DNA of 64,000 nucleotides from Raphanus sativus (taxonomy: Eukaryota > Streptophyta > Magnoliopsida > Brassicales > Brassicaceae): contig NC_079517.1 of the NCBI RefSeq assembly GCF_000801105.2, positions 3,038,001 through 3,102,000 of the forward strand, read 5' to 3'. Below are positions 59,984-64,000 of this stretch, piece after piece (positions within the stretch are counted from its first letter, which is position 1; each line of letters opens with the position of its first letter). The translations under genes and the position numbers were made by a program. A model generated the notes under the pieces. It saw nothing but the letters and a program-made list of their open reading frames with translations, was not told the origin of the DNA and did no database searches.

Positions 59984-61685
59984 GATGTGCTTCTATTCAT
60001 CATTTTATTGTTTTCTCTCGGAGTTTTTTTTTCTTTAACTTTGTTTTCTTCCATGTCTTCCTCGTTTCTTGTATCTTTAAGACTAATTATTGGTACATTA
60101 ATAAAATATATTTAAAATCATTTCACAATTTATGGTTTTGTATCATATTTTCCTACTTTGACACAAATCTTCTGACCGAGGCATTATAACTCATTTAAGC
60201 AATGTGTTATGTTAGAGCTAAAAAAATATTATTAACAAATTGTGTATATATATAGCTGCCATATATTCTCATTTAATAGTATATGGAAGTAATAAATAAA
60301 ATTTAAACGCAAAGATAGATAAGATGAGTTGGCCTAAACAAAATAATGTAATGGCAGTCTCATGCCCCAAGTTACAGTAATGGGCATCAGTGAACAAAAC
60401 AAAGGGTGCATTCAGACGTTATTTTGTGATAAGTGCATTCAGACAATGGTTTTGTAAGAAATGAGTATATCCTATTTAGCTACTACAGTGAACAACGATA
60501 AGCTTCTTATTTACATTCATGGACCTCTAAGCATCAAGAAATAACACCTTATCATATATTTTACCCCAAAAACACCTTAACATATACAGATGCAGCCGGC
60601 TCGTATATTATAGAAACTTTATTAAGAGAAAGAAAAACTCAAACATATGTGTATATATATAAAATAAAATATAAACGGATGACCAGATTGACAATAAAAT
60701 AAAATAAACGGATGACCAGAATGTTGTACTACATAGCAACAAAAAGTACAAAGTACAGCTCCATTGAATTAGATTTGCAAAATGTGTAAAAGCCAGACAG
60801 CTGAAAATATACATTATAGCATAATTAATGACAACGAAGTTAAAGACCATCTCAATAGTTTGTTTTAATTTCTTTTTCGTTTTATCAACGCCAACTTCAA
60901 TAATTAGAAGACATGCTCTTCTCCATTGACATTGCATCTCTCCACTAACCATATTTTCATACAAATTATACAATCTGACTCTTTTGCACCGTGGTTAATT
61001 TATATATTAGTTGAGAAGACAGACTGATAAAAAACTATAAAAAGCTCATGTGTCACTCATCGAATGATTTTAGGGAAACTTATTCGTCTATTCTAGAAAA
61101 TGTCGTGTTTTTATTTATAATAATTAGTAAAATTCTATTTTAGTTCGAATCTTTATAATTGATTTATCTAACATGTTATCTTGATACATGCCACATGGTG
61201 TGATTAGCATTATACTACACTTTTAGAATTCGGTGAGTCTGAGTCCATGTCTAAATCTATATTTATCCGATTAATATAATACTTGCTAATTAACTCCTAT
61301 GAGACTCATTTGAGATACAGTTCCTTACTTCTCCCATTCCTCTAACCTGAAAATTTCTTACAGTACGCTGTACGATTTCTCATTTTTTTTTCTTGTACTA
61401 CCAGTGGCTCGTTACAAGCTCATTGCTATACATGATCTTGTACATGGACCGACCCCACGTTCATACAGAGAATCAGAAAATTAAACAAATAATGAAAACG
61501 CAGAAAATGGGTGTGAAACCATGGGCCTTACGTTACAGTAACGAGCCTTCAAAAAGCCCAATAAAAGAAATATCCATTTTTATAAATTACTTTTTGACAG
61601 AGCCCAACAGAGACGACGCTCGCCTTATCCGCTCGGCTCATCTTCTTCTTCTTCTTCGTCGCAAAGGATACAGAAGAAAAAAAAA
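59984..61685. other. Spacer between AG peptide and S13 genes
   Basis: No convincing gene. The 121-aa minus frame at 60608-60973 is Phe/Ile-rich with no domain. A 33-bp-spaced repeat (ataaacggatgaccaga at 60671-60687 and 60704-60720) lies inside that frame. The last ~100 bp include a CTT-rich leader for the S13 gene. Confidence 0.5.
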
Positions 61686-61812
61686 ATGGCGCAGATGGTT
61701 GCGATGCCCGTAGCGCACTCGCTGTCACTCATATGCAACTGGACGAAATCGAATCCTCTCACTCGCAACACTATTTCTCTCCCACCTTCAAACGCTCCCA
61801 ATGTATCAAAGA

Positions 61813-61850
<38 letters not shown>

Positions 61851-62410
61851 TGCGTATGTATGATTGTTTGTAATCAAAGTTCTCAACTTTTTGGTTCCTT
61901 TTTTGTTGTTGAAAATGAAGAAGCAGAGTCTAAGCATCAGATGTGCTCGTGTTGGTGGTGTGGAGATTCCGAGTAACAAGAGGATTGAATACTCTCTTCA
62001 GTACATTCACGGCATTGGTCGGACTAGGGCTCGCCAGATTCTCGTTGATCTTCAGATGGAGAACAAAATCACCAAAGACATGGCTGAGGAAGAGCTCATC
62101 GTGCTTCGTGATGAAGTCTCCAAGTATATGATCGAGGGTGATCTGGTACTTTTTCATAGTAACAGTACAGAATGTCATGTCTCTTTATCATTTCTTGAGA
62201 TTGGTTAGAACTGAACTGTTGGATTGCTTTGTCTTTGTGCAGAGGAGATTCAATGCGCTTGCTATAAAGAGATTGAAGGAGATCCAGTGTTACCGTGGGG
62301 TAAGGCACATCCAAGGCCTGCCATGTCGTGGACAGAGAACCAAGAACAACTGCAGGACTCTTAAGGGCAAGAAGATCGCAATTGCTGGCAAGAAGAAAGT
62401 TTCCAAGTAA
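61686..62410 (+). CDS. RPS13: Plastid 30S ribosomal protein S13 (uS13c), nuclear-encoded
   Basis: Three exons, 61686-61802, 61921-62145 and 62243-62410, join in frame to 169 aa. Exon 1 ([20 protein letters not shown]) is a chloroplast transit peptide. The mature part is bacterial-type S13: [38 protein letters not shown], then [19 protein letters not shown] and [18 protein letters not shown]. It sits in the head of the 30S subunit, contacting the P-site tRNA and S19, and is needed for plastid translation. In A. thaliana the gene (At5g14320) is an EMBRYO DEFECTIVE locus. The exon 2 start at 61921 was chosen because it restores [14 protein letters not shown] frame that starts inside intron 1 is not the real N-terminus. 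Confidence 0.95.
61813..61849. repeat. (CT)n microsatellite in S13 intron 1
   Basis: Thirteen CT units, two T, then four more CT units, just after the intron donor. Confidence 0.9.
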
Positions 62411-62780
62411 CCTACTCATCTGATCTTCATGTCCTTGGTGTTGTTCTGTAATACTCTTTACTTTGTCCAGTTTCTCTGTTTAAAATGTGGTTTGTGTAAT
62501 CCCTGAGATTTGGGTTCGAATCATGAGCCTCCGAAACTAATACCGTTCCAGCAGATAATGTCGAAGATGATAAGCTCTAAGATGTTGCTGTCAGTCCAAG
62601 AACAAACCGATCGCCACCAAGATGGTTTATTCAGAATACGTACATATGAATACAATCATTAAACCAAAAAAAGAAGACTCCAAAAATCTGGAATCGTCTC
62701 TAATCCTAATCACAAAATCTTTGCTACATACAAAAAAGGAAAGATAATGAGAAACAAAAATAATAACAAGGTTAAAAATC
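62411..62780. other. Spacer between convergent S13 and CXE16 genes
   Basis: 3' untranslated regions of both genes. Nothing else is seen. Confidence 0.5.
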
Positions 62781-64000
62781 TTAGTAAGAGAACTCATGGC
62801 CGCGTAGTGAAATGTATTTCTTGACCCAAATAGCAATATCTTCGGCGCAGGCCTGTGCCTGAGGAGTCTTGAGAAGCATATCAAGCGTTGCAAACTCATG
62901 AACCGCGTCTTTATATTCCAAAACCGGAGAATCTACGTTTACTTTCCTAAGCTCCTCAGCGTAAGCAATGGCTCGATCTCTCATCCAGTCATGTTCCGCC
63001 ACCACCGTTAGCGTTGGTGGCATTAGCTTCAGAGGCGGTCCGCTCCGGTTAACTGCGAGTGGGTTCGCTGCCGGGTGGTCAAAGTCGAACTCTTTCTCCG
63101 GTAAGAAGAGTTTCCACGCGAGAGCAGAGACAGACTTATCGTAGAAGTAGGAGTTTGCTAGCTTTATCTCGGACTGTGTCGGGTTGTTTCCGATGAAGAA
63201 AGGGTACATTAGAACCTGTGCAACGACTTTAACAGGTTCTAGAAGTTTCCCAGCTTCCACCGCTTTACGAGCTACGTAGTCTGCTATGTTCCCACCACAG
63301 CTCACCCCCAGTAGAACACATCTGTGACAAAGTCATATAAGCAACAAGTTAAGAGCTGTTACAAGCAATAGAAGATAAGCTTATCTAACTATTTCAACTC
63401 AATTATATTATAAAACATATGATTTGGTTCTAAAGACACTACAAAAATACAAAACCTAGAAGGATCGGCGTGAGCTGCGAGCCAAGGCTCAACCATAGAA
63501 GCACCAAAAGCATCAACAACGTGACCTTGAACGTTCAGTTTCTTCAGCTCAACACCATTGACGCGTCGATCACCTAGAGACTTGCAACAGTCAGCTAGGT
63601 TAGCTTGCTTCGCAAGCCAATTCAGAACCTTGACACCATCCTCAAACGCAGCAGGGTACCGATTCTCAGGAGCAAGCCTGTATCCGACAGCCAAGACGAT
63701 CACATCGCACACTTTAGCTATCCTCCGGCAAAAGAAGTCGTTAGCCGCCGAGTCACAACCTCCGGCGACCCAACCTCCGCCGTGAAACTGCAGCATCACC
63801 GGAAGCTTCCGAGAGCTCCTCCTCTGAGACGGCGCGTATCCTCCGTAAGAGTCGTCGCCGCATCCGTAGCTTTTACGACGAGACTCGCTCCTCTTCTCCG
63901 GAGAGGTCCGGTTGAGAGGGATGACGACGACGTGGTGGCTGTGCCTCCGATCGGATCTGGGGTTGCTGCGGCGGTGGCTTAGCAGCTCGGAGGAGGGGGA
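62781..64000 (-). CDS. CXE16: Carboxylesterase CXE16, 5' end outside the window
   Basis: Exon 2 (63321-62781) and the downstream part of exon 1 (64000-63456, open to the window edge) join in frame to ~362 visible residues. The N-terminal ~80 or more are missing. The protein is an alpha/beta-hydrolase of the plant carboxylesterase (HSL-like) family: MLQFHGGGWVAG oxyanion motif, GVSCGGNIADYV with the nucleophilic Ser, VVAEHDWMRDRA with the acidic residue, and YKDAVHEFATLD with the catalytic His. A Ser/Arg-rich linker (SDRRHSHHVV, SESRRKSYGCG) precedes the domain. The substrate is unknown, and these enzymes cleave small acyl esters. The position matches At5g14310. Confidence 0.93.

Noticed and set aside
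60608..60973. 121-aa minus frame as a membrane protein
   Set aside because: Hydrophobicity comes from AT-rich sequence, it contains a short tandem repeat, and it has no start context or homologue that I recognise.

Overview
This is a nuclear plant chromosome segment, most likely from a Brassica-type crucifer (Brassicaceae). The genes have short GT-AG introns and AT-rich spacers, and the translated exons resemble Arabidopsis thaliana proteins closely. From memory, the recognised genes follow the A. thaliana chromosome 5 order from At5g14480 down to At5g14310. They run: GT17 glycosyltransferase, glucuronokinase, TruB pseudouridine synthase, GDSL lipase, RGLG2, a small basic protein, CYP724A1, an ABHD17-like hydrolase, AGP6, a CCT-domain protein, an early nodulin-like protein, MYB40, plastid ribosomal protein S13 and carboxylesterase CXE16. 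Some genes that I recall lying between these in A. thaliana are absent, as expected after polyploidy and gene loss. I could not run any search, so locus equivalences rest on recall of the proteins.

Layout. 0.9-2.4 kb: GT17 gene (-). 2.6-12.2 kb: a very AT-rich block that looks like a roughly 4.4-5.1 kb tandem segmental duplication, filled with Helitron-type ends, a dimeric ~162-bp tandem array and a further insertion. 13.3-30.1 kb: gene-dense stretch with glucuronokinase (+), TruB (+), GDSL lipase (-), RGLG2 (+), a small basic protein (+) and CYP724A1 (-), and with small Helitrons at 15.2-16.2 kb. 30.4-32.5 kb: a retroposed GC-rich element with a perfect 16-bp target duplication, then a mariner-type MITE. 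34.0-40.2 kb: ABHD17-like hydrolase, AGP6 and CCT protein (all +). 40.8-43.0 kb: LINE debris. 43.0-46.8 kb: a tandem pair of fast-diverging multi-spanning membrane proteins (-), with a Tourist/Harbinger MITE in the promoter side of one copy. 47.6-48.7 kb: ENODL gene plus a decayed tandem copy. 49.6-52.0 kb: CACTA element. 52.2-53.4 kb: MYB40 (-). 54.5-55.5 kb: a long fold-back element with ~457-bp arms. 56.5-58.5 kb: a Helitron with good ends. 59.8-64.0 kb: AG peptide (+), plastid S13 (+) and CXE16 (-, its 5' end lies outside the window).

The protein genes are ordinary single-copy housekeeping, cell-wall, signalling and hormone genes. They share ancestral position rather than a pathway, and nothing suggests an operon-like metabolic cluster. 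The unusual biology is in the spacers. The clearest pattern is a recurrent class of tiny inserts, mostly 11-27 bp plus one of 78 bp, most with an A- or T-rich tract and flanked by 8-19-bp direct repeats. At least fourteen occur across the window, and two are supported by an empty paralogous site inside the same window. The foldback upstream of MYB40 and the CACTA element carrying GC-rich cargo are the next most interesting.
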